Shown: positions 1 to 9,148 of the stretch, one piece after another
Numbering within the stretch: position 1 is the first letter of the stretch
Layout: each line of letters begins with the position of its first letter
Origin: CBDFGK01 sp965247075
GTDB lineage: Bacteria > Pseudomonadota > Gammaproteobacteria > Pseudomonadales > Halieaceae
Reading direction: 5' to 3'
Assembly (NCBI GenBank): GCA_965247075.1
Contig: CBDFGK010000003.1
Location: 806,001-870,000 of the forward strand
Length of the DNA stretch: 64,000 nt
Notes under the pieces: model-generated
What the model saw: only the letters and a program-made list of their open reading frames with translations
Databases searched by the model: none
Told to the model about the DNA's origin: nothing
Program-made: the position numbers and the translations under genes

Positions 1-738
1 AGTGTGGTGGTGATGCCGCTGAGCCAGAGTAAGGAAAAGATAGAAGCCCTTGAACTTTTGGGTGCCGACCTACACCTGGTTCCAGCCACTTCTTATGCGG
101 ACGAGAAGCACTATATTCATACCGCAAAGCGCCTCAGCGAAAAGCTGGCCCGCAGCGAACCACATGGGGTACTGTGGTCACAACAATTCGATAACCTGGC
201 CAATATGCAATACCACGCGGCCACCACTGGCGCCGAAATCTGGCAACAAACGGAAGGCAAAATTGACGGTTTCATCTGTTCGGTGGGCACCGGTGGCACG
301 CTGGCAGGTGTCTCCAACACACTGAAAGAAAAAAACCCCGACATCAACATTGGCATCGCCGACCCTATGGGGGCGTCTCTCTACAACTACTACACCCACG
401 GCAAACTGGACGCCCAGGGCAGCTCCATGATGGAGGGGATTGGTATCAATCATATTACCGACAATCTCGCCCAGGCCAGAATCGACTCGGCCTTTCAGGT
501 CACCGACGAAGAGGCGCTGCCGTGGATATTCAACCTGCTGCGCCACGAGGGCTTGTGCCTGGGCGGCTCCAGCGCCATCAATATAGCCGGTGCCGTGAAA
601 CTGGCGCAGCAGCTTGGTCCCGGCCACACCATTGTCACCATCCTGTGCGACTACGGCCACCGCTACCAGAGCAAACTGTACAACCCGTCCTATTTACAGA
701 GCCGCGAGCTGCCCAGTCCCGAGTGGCTGACTCTGTAG
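1..738 (+). CDS. PLP-dependent cysteine synthase family protein (5' truncated)
   Basis: The reading frame is already open at base 1, so the true start and the PLP-binding lysine lie outside the window. The visible 245 residues match the C-terminal two thirds of a cysteine synthase/O-acetylserine sulfhydrylase-type fold-II PLP enzyme. The glycine-rich cofactor phosphate loop GTGGTLAGVS sits about a third of the way in, and GGSSAIN near the end matches the substrate/cofactor region. The expected activity is making cysteine, or a related beta-replacement, from an O-activated serine in the cytosol. Exact substrate specificity cannot be read here. The next gene starts 27 bases downstream on the same strand. 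Confidence 0.8.
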   Translation, partial: SVVVMPLSQSKEKIEALELLGADLHLVPATSYADEKHYIHTAKRLSEKLARSEPHGVLWSQQFDNLANMQYHAATTGAEIWQQTEGKIDGFICSVGTGGTLAGVSNTLKEKNPDINIGIADPMGASLYNYYTHGKLDAQGSSMMEGIGINHITDNLAQARIDSAFQVTDEEALPWIFNLLRHEGLCLGGSSAINIAGAVKLAQQLGPGHTIVTILCDYGHRYQSKLYNPSYLQSRELPSPEWLTL

Positions 739-765
739 ACTCCCCATGCAAGGAATACTTCCCAC

Positions 766-1383
766 ATGAAACTAGGCATTATCTGTGGCAGCCATCGCCA
801 CAACTCCCAGACCGAAAAGGTGGGCAGGCACATCGAAACGGAGTTGTTGCAACAGGGCTTGTGCGATGAGGCCTTTTTATTCAGCCTGGCCGGCAACCCG
901 CTGCCGTTGTGGGATGAATCGATATGGCAAGACGACGACAATTGGCAGCAGTTGATGCAACCAATTTCAGCCGAACTGGCAAGCTGTGACGGATTTGTTG
1001 TTATCGCTCCGGAGTGGCACGGCATGGTGCCGGCGGCCCTGAAAAATTTTTTCCTGATTTGGACCGGCGGCGGCGAACTGGCCCACAAGCCGGCGCTAAT
1101 CGTTACCGTCTCAATCGCCGACGGCGGCTCTTACCCGGTCGCCGAATTAAGAATGAGCAGCTACAAGAATAACCGCATCTGCTTCCTGCCAGAGCACCTG
1201 ATCATTCGGTATGTCGATACGGTTTTCAACGCGGACAGCGCCGCTAACAGGGACAGCGCCCAGCAATATTTCCAGCAGCGGCTCACTTACTGCCTGCGCC
1301 TACTGCGAGAATATGCACTGGCGCTGACATCTGTCAGGGCCAGTGGTGCGGCTAGCCTGGCGACCTACAGCAGCGGGATGTAG
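766..1383 (+). CDS. NADPH-dependent FMN reductase family flavoprotein
   Basis: A 205-residue protein with the flavodoxin-like fold of NAD(P)H-dependent FMN/quinone reductases. The N-terminal beta strand leads into the FMN phosphate loop GSHRHNSQT (residues about 7-15), and the second flavin contact region reads EWHGMVPAALKNFF (about 84-97). Such enzymes reduce free FMN or quinones using NAD(P)H in the cytosol. The gene follows the cysteine-synthase-like gene by 27 bp in the same direction, so the two may be co-transcribed. It converges with dsbA across a short hairpin repeat. The family is clear; the physiological acceptor is not. Confidence 0.75.
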   Translation: MKLGIICGSHRHNSQTEKVGRHIETELLQQGLCDEAFLFSLAGNPLPLWDESIWQDDDNWQQLMQPISAELASCDGFVVIAPEWHGMVPAALKNFFLIWTGGGELAHKPALIVTVSIADGGSYPVAELRMSSYKNNRICFLPEHLIIRYVDTVFNADSAANRDSAQQYFQQRLTYCLRLLREYALALTSVRASGAASLATYSSGM

Positions 1384-1391
1384 GTAGACAT

Positions 1392-1417
1392 GGGATCAGA
1401 GTCCAGACTCTGACCTC
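1392..1417. repeat. degenerate GGGGTCAGAG-type hairpin between convergent genes
   Basis: TCAGAGT (1396-1402), a CCAG loop and ACTCTGA (1407-1413) form a 7-bp stem. The outer bases are a decayed form of the GGGGTCAGAG ends found at 17166, 26491 and 57505. It lies in the 12-base gap between two converging genes and contains the dsbA stop codon. Confidence 0.6.
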
Positions 1418-2061
1418 GCTGATGCCGCCATGCCCGCTCTTTCTTTAGCGATAAGGAAGTCGACAATTTTCAGCATACCGGCCTGGCTTTTCGCCTTGCG
1501 TGTGGTTACGCGATATTTACCAGCCACCATTATCTCTGGCGTACCGGTAATGCGGGCTCCCTTTTGCCTGGCCACAGCCTGGCGAATTTGACTGCCAATG
1601 CCAAAAGAGCCATAAGCCTTGTCGAAATCCGCCGCGCTCACCCCATTGGCAACAAACACCTGACGAATTTCATCCTGGCTGGCAAGACGTTGCTTGTCCA
1701 CATGCATGGCAGCAAACAATGCGCCGTGCATTTTGTCCAGCACACGCAGCACCTGCGCCGCATACATCGCCTTCGCGTGGGGCTCCATGGATGCATTCCA
1801 GATCGCCGGAGACGGCACAAATTCAACATCATCAGCGAGCTTGCGCTGCCATTGATTGATCAGCGGTTCGAAGTTGTAACAGTGTCCACAGTTATAGGCA
1901 AAAAATTCCACCACTTCAATTTTGCCGGCGTTGCGCGTGCGCAGGGCCGGCAAAATGATGTCGTAGTCCGTACCCGGCCGGTACTGCTCAGCACCACCCT
2001 GGGCAACTGCAAACAAGGGCGCGACCAGGCAGAGACCCAGGCCCAATAAAAATTTCTTCAC
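1396..2061 (-). CDS. dsbA: thiol:disulfide interchange protein DsbA
   Basis: Periplasmic thioredoxin-fold oxidase that inserts disulfide bonds into exported proteins. The active site CGHC is seen in FFAYNCGHCYNF, and the cis-proline loop reads GTPEIMV. I chose the GTG at 2061: it follows a GGAG ribosome site 8 bases upstream, gives 221 residues, and begins directly with a signal peptide (MKKFLLGLGLCLVAPLFAVA). A longer frame would overlap the upstream cytochrome gene. The final residues ESGL and the stop codon are encoded by the GGGTCAGAG-type hairpin, so the natural C-terminus may have been altered by that repeat. It follows cytochromes c4 and c5 on the same strand. Confidence 0.9.
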   Translation of the reverse strand: MKKFLLGLGLCLVAPLFAVAQGGAEQYRPGTDYDIILPALRTRNAGKIEVVEFFAYNCGHCYNFEPLINQWQRKLADDVEFVPSPAIWNASMEPHAKAMYAAQVLRVLDKMHGALFAAMHVDKQRLASQDEIRQVFVANGVSAADFDKAYGSFGIGSQIRQAVARQKGARITGTPEIMVAGKYRVTTRKAKSQAGMLKIVDFLIAKERAGMAASARSESGL

Positions 2062-2077
2062 AGCAAGCTCTCCGGTT

Positions 2078-2710
2078 TCAATGCAAGCCGGCGATAAAAC
2101 TCGCCACGGCGTCAATTTCGTTGTCAGACATACGGTGAGTGACATCGCGCATCATGCGCGCATCGCCATCATTGGTACGGCCACCGGGGTTCTGCTCCAG
2201 CGTACTCTCAGCACCTGTGCGAAAACGGCGTAGTTGATCAGCAATGTAATCTACATGCTGGCCCGCCAGGGCAGGAAATCCGGCCGGTCCATTGCCGCCA
2301 CCGGCAGCGCCGTGACAAGCAGCACAGGCCGCAACCCCGATGGAACTGATGCCACCGCGATAAATTCCGGCTCCCTGTTCGGCCTTGGCCGGATCAGTAT
2401 GGCCGCCACTGGCGGTCTGGCCGGTGTAGTAGGCCGCGATATTGGCCATATCCTCATCACTCATGGCATCGAGCTGATCCGCCATGGTTGGCACGGGTCT
2501 GACCCCACTCTTGATATCTTCCATCTGTTTTACCAGATAGCGCTCATTCTGCCCGGCGAGCTTGGGAAACATGGGAACCGCACTGTTTCCATCAGCTCCG
2601 TGGCACGCTGAACACTGCAGGGTTTTATCTTTCCCCGCCGAGGCGTCTCCTGCCAGCGCAGAGCCGGCACATCCCAGCATCAAGCTGAGGCCAATCACTA
2701 ATTTTTTCAT
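2078..2710 (-). CDS. dihaem cytochrome c4
   Basis: A 210-residue exported dihaem cytochrome. The N-terminus MKKLVIGLSLMLGCAGSALA is a signal peptide. Two haem-attachment motifs, CSACHG (about residue 33) and CAACHG (about 130), lie in two tandem class I cytochrome c domains, each with a downstream Met ligand candidate. Cytochrome c4 carries electrons in the periplasm to terminal oxidases, in keeping with the aa3 oxidase genes further along. It lies between cytochrome c5 and dsbA on the same strand, the order known from Pseudomonas. Confidence 0.92.
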   Translation of the reverse strand: MKKLVIGLSLMLGCAGSALAGDASAGKDKTLQCSACHGADGNSAVPMFPKLAGQNERYLVKQMEDIKSGVRPVPTMADQLDAMSDEDMANIAAYYTGQTASGGHTDPAKAEQGAGIYRGGISSIGVAACAACHGAAGGGNGPAGFPALAGQHVDYIADQLRRFRTGAESTLEQNPGGRTNDGDARMMRDVTHRMSDNEIDAVASFIAGLH

Positions 2711-2737
2711 TGGTTTTCCAGTTGTTGGGTAACAGTG

Positions 2738-3034
2738 TTACCTGGCTTTTGACATGTATTCAACCAAAGCCTTGTAATCATCAGCGCTACAGTCATAGCA
2801 CATGCCTTTGGGAGGCATGGCGTTCAAGCCATTTTCCACCGATGCAACCATCGCGTCCATGCCCTTGGCCAGACGCGCTTCCCAATCAGCGGCAACACCG
2901 GTTTTGGGGGCGCCGGCAGCGCCGGGAGCGTGACAGACAGCACAGGTCCTGGCATAGCGATCAGCGACCTCATCTGCGGCTGCCAATCCAGAAACGCCCA
3001 ATACGAGCACCAGGCCCAGAATTACCTTATTCAT
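2738..3034 (-). CDS. cytochrome c5 family protein
   Basis: A 98-residue monohaem periplasmic cytochrome. A signal peptide (about residues 1-20, ending in GLAAA) is followed by the haem motif CAVCH near residue 33. The c5 family shows a second cysteine pair near the C-terminus, here MCYDC, which forms a disulfide in known members, and an MPPKG Met-ligand motif. It probably shuttles electrons alongside the adjacent c4. It heads a minus-strand run with c4 and dsbA and is divergent from engB; the short gap 3035-3150 must hold both promoters. Confidence 0.88.
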   Translation of the reverse strand: MNKVILGLVLVLGVSGLAAADEVADRYARTCAVCHAPGAAGAPKTGVAADWEARLAKGMDAMVASVENGLNAMPPKGMCYDCSADDYKALVEYMSKAR

Positions 3035-3150
3035 AATTGCTTTCCTTTCTGTGGCGGCTGCAACAGCGCAGTCGCCTTCAAGTTGTTTTTGGTGTAAAAA
3101 ACTGTGGCATTATATACAACATACCGAGCGCAAAAAAGCCGACAAAATCA

Positions 3151-3798
3151 ATGCAAAATACTTTTCTGCCACCCCCCAATTATCGCGCCGCCCAATTTTT
3201 GACCAGCGCCGGCAAACTCAGCCAGTGTCCGCTGGATGAAGGTTGGGAAATCGCCTTCGCCGGGCGCTCCAATGCGGGCAAGTCCAGCGCCATAAACACG
3301 CTGACGGGCAACCGCAAGCTGGCCCGCACCTCCAAAACTCCCGGCCGCACCCAGTTAATCAATTTCTTCAGCCTCAGTGACCAACAGCGGCTGGTTGACC
3401 TGCCTGGTTACGGCTTCGCCAAAGTACCCGAGGTCGTGAAGCGGGAGTGGGTTCGTCGGTTGGAATACTACCTGCAACACCGCCAGTGCCTGCGCGGCAT
3501 GATTTTATTGATGGATGTGCGTCGGCCATTGCAGGTTTTTGACCGTATGATGCTGGATTGGGCTGTGGCGGCCGGCATGCCTGTCCATATACTCCTGACC
3601 AAGGCCGACAAGCTCAAGAAGGGGCCTGCCCAAAGCACACTGTTACAGGTTCGCAGCCAACTGGCAGCCGAGTCGGAGCTGGTCTCAGTACAACTGTTTT
3701 CAGCGCTGAAGAAAACCGGATTGGAACCCTTGTGCGAGGTGCTGAACGCCTGGTTGACTGATATTTCTGTACTTGAGGATGATTGCGAGGATCAGTAA
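3151..3798 (+). CDS. engB: ribosome biogenesis GTP-binding protein EngB/YsxC
   Basis: A TrmE-Era-EngA-EngB-type GTPase needed for large ribosomal subunit assembly. Visible motifs in order are G1 GRSNAGKS, G3 DLPGYG and G4 TKAD. I chose the ATG at 3151 (MQNTFLPPPNY) because it gives 215 residues, the family's usual size. The frame is open upstream to 3037, but that stretch is low complexity and would overlap the cytochrome c5 promoter region. The gene converges on polA with 27 bases between the stops, the same engB-polA pairing as in Pseudomonas. Confidence 0.93.
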   Translation: MQNTFLPPPNYRAAQFLTSAGKLSQCPLDEGWEIAFAGRSNAGKSSAINTLTGNRKLARTSKTPGRTQLINFFSLSDQQRLVDLPGYGFAKVPEVVKREWVRRLEYYLQHRQCLRGMILLMDVRRPLQVFDRMMLDWAVAAGMPVHILLTKADKLKKGPAQSTLLQVRSQLAAESELVSVQLFSALKKTGLEPLCEVLNAWLTDISVLEDDCEDQ

Positions 3799-3825
3799 AC
3801 GGCCCCGGTTGTGCGCGCTGGTTCA

Positions 3826-6552
3826 CTAGTGTGCCTGGTCCCAATTCTCGCCGCTGCCAACTTCAACCAACAGCGCTACGTCCAGCTCAGCAGCCGCCGA
3901 CATCTGCTCGCAGAGGCCATTGGAAATAGCCTCAAGCTGGTTTTCTGCCACCTCCAGCACCAGTTCATCGTGAACCTGCATCACCATGCGGGCATCGGCA
4001 TTTGTCTCACGCAACCAGTTATCCACCCGCAACATGGCACGTTTGATGATATCCGCCGCCGTGCCCTGCATAGGCCCGTTAATCGCTGTCCGTTCGGCCG
4101 CCTGCACCCGCATCCTGTTGCGTGCGTTGATCTGCGACAAGTAGAGCCGGCGACCAAATAACGTCTCCACATAGCCCTGCTCATGGGCCAGCGCCCGGGT
4201 ATCGTCCATATAGGCCTGTACGCCGGGGTAGCGTTCAAAATACAGATCAATATAGTCCTGGGCCTCGCGCCTGCCCAGGTGCAATTGTTTGGCCAGCCCA
4301 AACGCCGACATACCGTAAATCAGGCCAAAGTTGATGACCTTGGCCTTGCGTCGCTGTTCGTCGCTAACCTCGTCAAGTGCCGTGCCAAAAACCTCAGCGG
4401 CGGTAGCGCGATGCACATCAAGGCCGTCACGAAATGCGCTCAGCAGGCCTTCGTCGCCGGACAGGTGCGCCATAATACGCAACTCAATCTGGGAATAATC
4501 GGCCGCCACAACACGGTAGCCGGCGGGCGCGATGAAAGCCTGGCGGATGCGACGCCCCTCCGCCTTGCGAACAGGAATGTTCTGCAGGTTTGGATCTGAA
4601 GAGGACAGGCGTCCGGTGGCGGTTACCGCCTGATGATAGGAGGTATGCACGCGCCCGGTAACCGGGTTGATCATTGCCGGGAGCTTGTCGGTGTACGTTG
4701 ATTTGAGCTTGCTGAGGCCGCGATATTCCAGCACCACCTCGGGCAGGGGATAATCCAGAGCCAGTTCCACCAGCACCTCTTCGGCGGTAGAGGGCGCGCC
4801 TTTGGGGGTCTTTTTGATAACCGGCAGCCGCAGCCGCTCGAACAAAACGTCCCCCAACTGCTTGGGAGATCCCAGGTTGAATTCACCGCCGGCCAGTTCG
4901 TGCGCCTGTTTTTCCAATTCCAGCAGGCGCTCTCCCAACTCGCCACTTTGCCGCTCCAGCATGGCTCGATCTACCAGCACGCCATTGCGTTCTATCTTTG
5001 AAAGCACCGGCACCAGCGGTATTTCAATATCATCGAAAACCGCCTGCAGTGCCGGCTGCTGTTGTATACGCGGCCACAGTATTTCGTGCAGCCGCAGGGT
5101 AATGTCGGCATCTTCGGCCGCGTAGGGGCCGGCCTGCTCCAGCGGAACCTGGTCAAAGGTTAGCTGCTTGGCGCCCTTGCCGGCCACATCCTCAAAATGG
5201 ATAGTGCTGTGGCCCAGGTACTTCAAAGCCAGGCTGTCCATGTCGTGGCGGGTAGCGGTGGAGTCCAGCACATAGGATTCCAGCATGGTGTCGTAGCGGA
5301 TGCCGCGCAGGATAATGCCGTGGTTGGCCAGCACACTGGCGTCGTATTTCAGATTTTGGCCGACCTTGGCGCGCTCTGGATCTTCCAACAAGGGCCGCAG
5401 CTGGCCCAGCACCCAGTCTCGATCCAACTGCTGCGGCGCACCCGGGTAGCTGTGCCCAAAGGGAACATAGGCGGCCCGGCCGGGTGCTACCGCAAAAGAC
5501 ACCCCAACCACCTGCGCTTGCATGTATTCCAGGCTGGTTGTCTCGGTATCAAAGGCGAATACCCGGGCCGCCTGCAACTGCTGCCGCCAGCTTTCAAAAC
5601 TGGCCCGGTCCAGCACGGTTTCGTAGTCAGTCTGCGGCGTCTCTGCTGTTACCCGGGATGTCTCACCGGATTGCAGCTCGTCTGTCCACGAGTTGAACTC
5701 CAGCAGTTTGAACCACTCCAGCAATGCCTCATGGTCCGGCTCGGCATTCACCAGCTCCGCTACTTGTAGCCCCAACTCCACATCTGTCTTGATGGTCGCC
5801 AGGGTATAGGAGAGGTAGGCATTGTCTTTTTCGGCGGCCAGCTTGTCACCCATGGTCTTGGCGCCGCGAAAACCCAGCCCGGCAACCTGGCCCAGTTGGG
5901 CATAAATTTCATCGAGACTACCCAGCCCCTGTAACAGGCCCAGGGCGGTCTTTTCACCAACTCCGGCAACACCCGGAATGTTATCGACCTTGTCGCCCAT
6001 CAGGGCCAGGTAATCGATGATCAACTCCGGCCCAATACCAAATTTTTCCATCACTCCGGCCCGGTCCATCACCGTATCCGTCATGGTATTGACGAGGGTG
6101 ACCTGCGCATTGACCAGCTGCGCCATATCCTTGTCGCCAGTGGAAATAACCACTTGCCGGCCGGCGGCACCGGCCGTCGCCGCCAGTGTGCCGATAACAT
6201 CGTCGGCCTCTACCCCCGCCACGCACAGGAAAGGCAAGCCCATGGCGCGCACAATGGCGTGAATGGGTTCTATCTGCTCGCGCAAATCATCCGGCATAGG
6301 CGGCCGGTGCGCCTTGTACTGTGAGTAAATATCGTCGCGAAAAGTTTTACCCTTGGCGTCAAAAACAACCACGATAGCGGAATCCGGGTAATCTTTTTGC
6401 AATCGTCGCAACATGTTGATGACGCCTTTAACCGCGCCTGTGGCCAGGCCCTGAGACGTGGTCAATGGGGGCAGGGCGTGGTAGGCCCGGTAGACATAGG
6501 AGGAGCCATCTACCAGGACCATTGGGGCTGCCTTCAGCGGTGGGGTGGACAT
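3826..6552 (-). CDS. polA: DNA polymerase I
   Basis: A full-length 908-residue family A polymerase. The N-terminal 5'-nuclease domain shows VLVDGSSYVYRAYH, EADDVIGTLA and STGDKDMAQLV, with the helix-hairpin GDKVDNIPGVAGVGEKTA. A middle 3'-5' exonuclease domain keeps its acidic residues (FDTETTSL, NLKYDASVL, YAAEDADITL), so proofreading is probably active. The polymerase domain has motif A DYSQIELRIMAHLSGD, motif B RRKAKVINFGLIYG and motif C MQVHDELVLEV. It removes RNA primers and fills gaps in replication and repair. The stop lies 2 bases before the sco-family gene's upstream neighbour region, on the same strand as the oxidase cluster. Confidence 0.97.
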   Translation of the reverse strand: MSTPPLKAAPMVLVDGSSYVYRAYHALPPLTTSQGLATGAVKGVINMLRRLQKDYPDSAIVVVFDAKGKTFRDDIYSQYKAHRPPMPDDLREQIEPIHAIVRAMGLPFLCVAGVEADDVIGTLAATAGAAGRQVVISTGDKDMAQLVNAQVTLVNTMTDTVMDRAGVMEKFGIGPELIIDYLALMGDKVDNIPGVAGVGEKTALGLLQGLGSLDEIYAQLGQVAGLGFRGAKTMGDKLAAEKDNAYLSYTLATIKTDVELGLQVAELVNAEPDHEALLEWFKLLEFNSWTDELQSGETSRVTAETPQTDYETVLDRASFESWRQQLQAARVFAFDTETTSLEYMQAQVVGVSFAVAPGRAAYVPFGHSYPGAPQQLDRDWVLGQLRPLLEDPERAKVGQNLKYDASVLANHGIILRGIRYDTMLESYVLDSTATRHDMDSLALKYLGHSTIHFEDVAGKGAKQLTFDQVPLEQAGPYAAEDADITLRLHEILWPRIQQQPALQAVFDDIEIPLVPVLSKIERNGVLVDRAMLERQSGELGERLLELEKQAHELAGGEFNLGSPKQLGDVLFERLRLPVIKKTPKGAPSTAEEVLVELALDYPLPEVVLEYRGLSKLKSTYTDKLPAMINPVTGRVHTSYHQAVTATGRLSSSDPNLQNIPVRKAEGRRIRQAFIAPAGYRVVAADYSQIELRIMAHLSGDEGLLSAFRDGLDVHRATAAEVFGTALDEVSDEQRRKAKVINFGLIYGMSAFGLAKQLHLGRREAQDYIDLYFERYPGVQAYMDDTRALAHEQGYVETLFGRRLYLSQINARNRMRVQAAERTAINGPMQGTAADIIKRAMLRVDNWLRETNADARMVMQVHDELVLEVAENQLEAISNGLCEQMSAAAELDVALLVEVGSGENWDQAH

Positions 6553-6554
6553 TG

Positions 6555-7223
6555 CTATCTCTCCCAGACCGCTCGTACCGAGCGATAAGTTACCTGTAAC
6601 ACGGCCAGGTCCAGCGGCGCCTTGAAGAAGCCCTGGTAATCACCGCGTGGGTTGATCAACACCACGTTGGCACTGTGATCTACCTGGTAATTTTCGCCCT
6701 GGCCCGGCACCTTTAGAAATGGCGTATGCAGATTGGTAGCAAAGCGGTGGATATCCAGAAAATCGCCCGTGACACCGACAAAATCCGTGTTGAAGTAGGG
6801 CACGTACCGGGACAGTTGCTCTACATCATCGCGGGCTGGGTCCACGGTAACCATGACTATTCGGGTGTCCTCATACTCCGGTAGCCCCTGCAGCGTTTCC
6901 ATAAGCTGCGAAAGCAGTGCCATGGTAGTGGGGCATATGTCCGGACAGTGGGTAAAACCAAAAAACACCAGCGTCCAATGTCCCTGCAGGCTATCCTTGG
7001 TGAAGGGCGCACCGTGATGATCAGTGAGCTCAAAGTCTGGCAGCGCGCGCGGTGTGTCAAACATATAGGCGCCATTAATTTTCAGTTCACTGTCGGTCAT
7101 CACTCGCGCTTGGCTGACTTTATTGACAAAGCCACCAATGATGATGGCAATAAACACCAATAAACCCAGTACCGTCAGTTTGATATTGCGGGTGGTTGGG
7201 TCAGCGGTAACTGGGTCGGTCAT
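6555..7223 (-). CDS. SCO1/SenC copper chaperone for cytochrome oxidase
   Basis: A 222-residue, membrane-anchored thioredoxin-fold protein that delivers copper to the CuA site of cytochrome oxidase subunit II. One N-terminal transmembrane segment (about residues 14-34) is followed by the copper-binding CxxxC in GFTHCPDICPTTM; the distal histidine is in QVDHSANV. It is the last gene of the oxidase cluster, 2 bases after the ctaB stop, and polA follows after 2 more bases. Its position after ctaB is the usual one in Pseudomonas-type cox loci. Confidence 0.92.
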   Translation of the reverse strand: MTDPVTADPTTRNIKLTVLGLLVFIAIIIGGFVNKVSQARVMTDSELKINGAYMFDTPRALPDFELTDHHGAPFTKDSLQGHWTLVFFGFTHCPDICPTTMALLSQLMETLQGLPEYEDTRIVMVTVDPARDDVEQLSRYVPYFNTDFVGVTGDFLDIHRFATNLHTPFLKVPGQGENYQVDHSANVVLINPRGDYQGFFKAPLDLAVLQVTYRSVRAVWER

Positions 7224-7225
7224 GT

Positions 7226-8119
7226 TCAGGCCCCGGCAGTGGGATACAGGTAGTGATCCACAAGCATAACTACAAACAGCAGCATCAAATAGACAATGGA
7301 GTAACGAAATGTGGCCATGGCGGCGCGCGGATCACTGCCCCACAGCAAGCGGCCGGATTGATAGAGAAAAATGACGCCCAGCACCACTGCTCCGGCCAGA
7401 TATAGCGGACCGCTCATAAGCGTGGCAAATGGCAGCAGCGTGATCAAAAACATCATCACCGTGTAGAGCATGATATGCAGCTTGGTGAAGGCGACACCGT
7501 GGGTTACCGGCAGCATGGGAATACCTACCGATGCGTACTCTTCGCGCCGGTGTATGGCCAGCGCCCAGAAATGCGGCGGCGTCCAGGCAAATATGATCAG
7601 CACCAGCAACAGGGCATGGCCATGGACTTGGCCGGTAACAGCAGTCCACCCCAACAGTGGTGGAGCCGCGCCGGCCAGCCCGCCGATAACGATATTTTGC
7701 GGCGTAGCCCGTTTCAGGAACACGGTATAAATAACCGCATAGCCAAGCAGGGATGCCAGCGTCAGCCAGGCCGTCAGGGCATTAATCTGGGTCAGCAGCA
7801 GGTACATGCCCAGCACTCCCAGCACCAGGGCAAACAGGGCTGCCTGTGCCGTTCCCACCCTGCCTTGAGCAATGGGGCGATTGCGGGTGCGCGCCATGGC
7901 CGTATCTATCTGTTGGTCCATGAGATGATTAATTGCGGCGGCCGAACCGGCACACAGGGCAATGCCGAGGTTTCCAAACACCAGCACCTGCCAGGCCACC
8001 CTGCCAGGCACAGCCATATACATACCGATGATGGTGGTCAGCATCATCAGCGCCACGACTCTTGGTTTGGTTAACTCAAGGTAGTCCCGCCAACTCGCCC
8101 GTTGCATCACCTGTTCCAT
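7226..8119 (-). CDS. ctaB: protohaem IX farnesyltransferase (haem O synthase)
   Basis: A 297-residue integral membrane prenyltransferase of the UbiA family (CyoE/CtaB) that converts haem B to haem O, the first step towards haem A. It has seven to nine hydrophobic segments. The conserved prenyl-diphosphate/Mg site NHLMDQQIDTAMARTRNRP is seen near residues 65-83, and the second site is in YTVFLKRATPQNIVIGG. It directly abuts ctaA, whose stop precedes its start by one base, so the two haem A steps are translationally close. Confidence 0.95.
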   Translation of the reverse strand: MEQVMQRASWRDYLELTKPRVVALMMLTTIIGMYMAVPGRVAWQVLVFGNLGIALCAGSAAAINHLMDQQIDTAMARTRNRPIAQGRVGTAQAALFALVLGVLGMYLLLTQINALTAWLTLASLLGYAVIYTVFLKRATPQNIVIGGLAGAAPPLLGWTAVTGQVHGHALLLVLIIFAWTPPHFWALAIHRREEYASVGIPMLPVTHGVAFTKLHIMLYTVMMFLITLLPFATLMSGPLYLAGAVVLGVIFLYQSGRLLWGSDPRAAMATFRYSIVYLMLLFVVMLVDHYLYPTAGA

Positions 8120-9148
8120 CTAGGTGCGCTCCCCGGCGGTCAGCAAACAGTAATTCAGGGTCACCATGATCAACAACAACAGCGCGCCTGCGGCGTTATG
8201 GGATACCGTCACCAACAGTGGAAATTTGAACCAGATATTACCCAGACCCAGGCAGAATTGTAACGCCAGCGCCGCGCCAATGACTTTGCCAAAGCTGCGC
8301 AACTGCACAACCGGTTGACGCAACAGGCCCAGGCTGAGCCAGCCTATATACAACAGTGTCAGGATCGCACCCATGCGGTGGCTCATATGAATCGCGATGC
8401 GGGCCTCATTGGTCAACACGCCGCCCAGGTAATTCGGGCCTATCGATTGCAACAAATTGAAACCGGCGCCAAAGTCCATGGCCGGCAACCACTGGGCCTG
8501 ACAGGTAGGCAGGTCCGGGCAGGCCACGGCCGCATAGTTGGAAGTAGTCCAGCCGCCCAGGGCAATTTGTACAATCAGGATGAGCAGACCAATCAGCGCC
8601 GGTGTCTGCAATTTGTTAACGATCGCAAAGCCCACACTATCCAGAGCCAAATGCTGATCATTGAGCCGCAGGGTCAACAGCCACAGCAGGCTCAAGGTGG
8701 TAAAACCGCCCAGCAAATGGGCGGTCACTACCTGTGGCCACAATTTCAAGGTTACCGTCCACATACCAAACAGGCCTTGCAGGATAACGAAGGCGAGCAA
8801 AAACAGCGGCAACTTCAAGGGCTGCGTCGCACCCCGGTGACGCCAGGCTACAACCGCCAGACCAATGCTGAGCAGGCCGAGAGTCGTGGCAAAATAGCGG
8901 TGTACCATTTCAGGCCAGGTTTTATCCGTTGCTACCGGCGCTCCCGGGTAGGCCTTGTTAGCGGCGGCAATTTCTTCTGCCTCGGTAGGCCACATAACAT
9001 GGCCATAGCAGGTGGGCCAATCCGGACAGCCGAGACCGGCGTCCACCAGGCGCGTGAATGCGCCCAGTACGATCACGGCCAGCGCCAGCAGCACGCCCAA
9101 TAGCGCCAGTCGAAAAGAGGGTTTACGGTTTTCAGGAGAATTGAACAT
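8120..9148 (-). CDS. ctaA: haem A synthase (COX15/CtaA family)
   Basis: A 342-residue, eight-helix membrane monooxygenase that oxidises the haem O methyl group to give haem A for aa3 oxidase. Conserved features are TRLVDAGLGCPDWPTCYG near residues 32-49, histidines in EMVHRYFA and AHLLGGF, and ACPDLPTCQ in the second half. The C-terminal repeat supplies further histidines in IHMSHRMGA and SHNAAGA. It overlaps the upstream gene by one base and abuts ctaB, making one tight operon. Confidence 0.95.
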   Translation of the reverse strand: MFNSPENRKPSFRLALLGVLLALAVIVLGAFTRLVDAGLGCPDWPTCYGHVMWPTEAEEIAAANKAYPGAPVATDKTWPEMVHRYFATTLGLLSIGLAVVAWRHRGATQPLKLPLFLLAFVILQGLFGMWTVTLKLWPQVVTAHLLGGFTTLSLLWLLTLRLNDQHLALDSVGFAIVNKLQTPALIGLLILIVQIALGGWTTSNYAAVACPDLPTCQAQWLPAMDFGAGFNLLQSIGPNYLGGVLTNEARIAIHMSHRMGAILTLLYIGWLSLGLLRQPVVQLRSFGKVIGAALALQFCLGLGNIWFKFPLLVTVSHNAAGALLLLIMVTLNYCLLTAGERT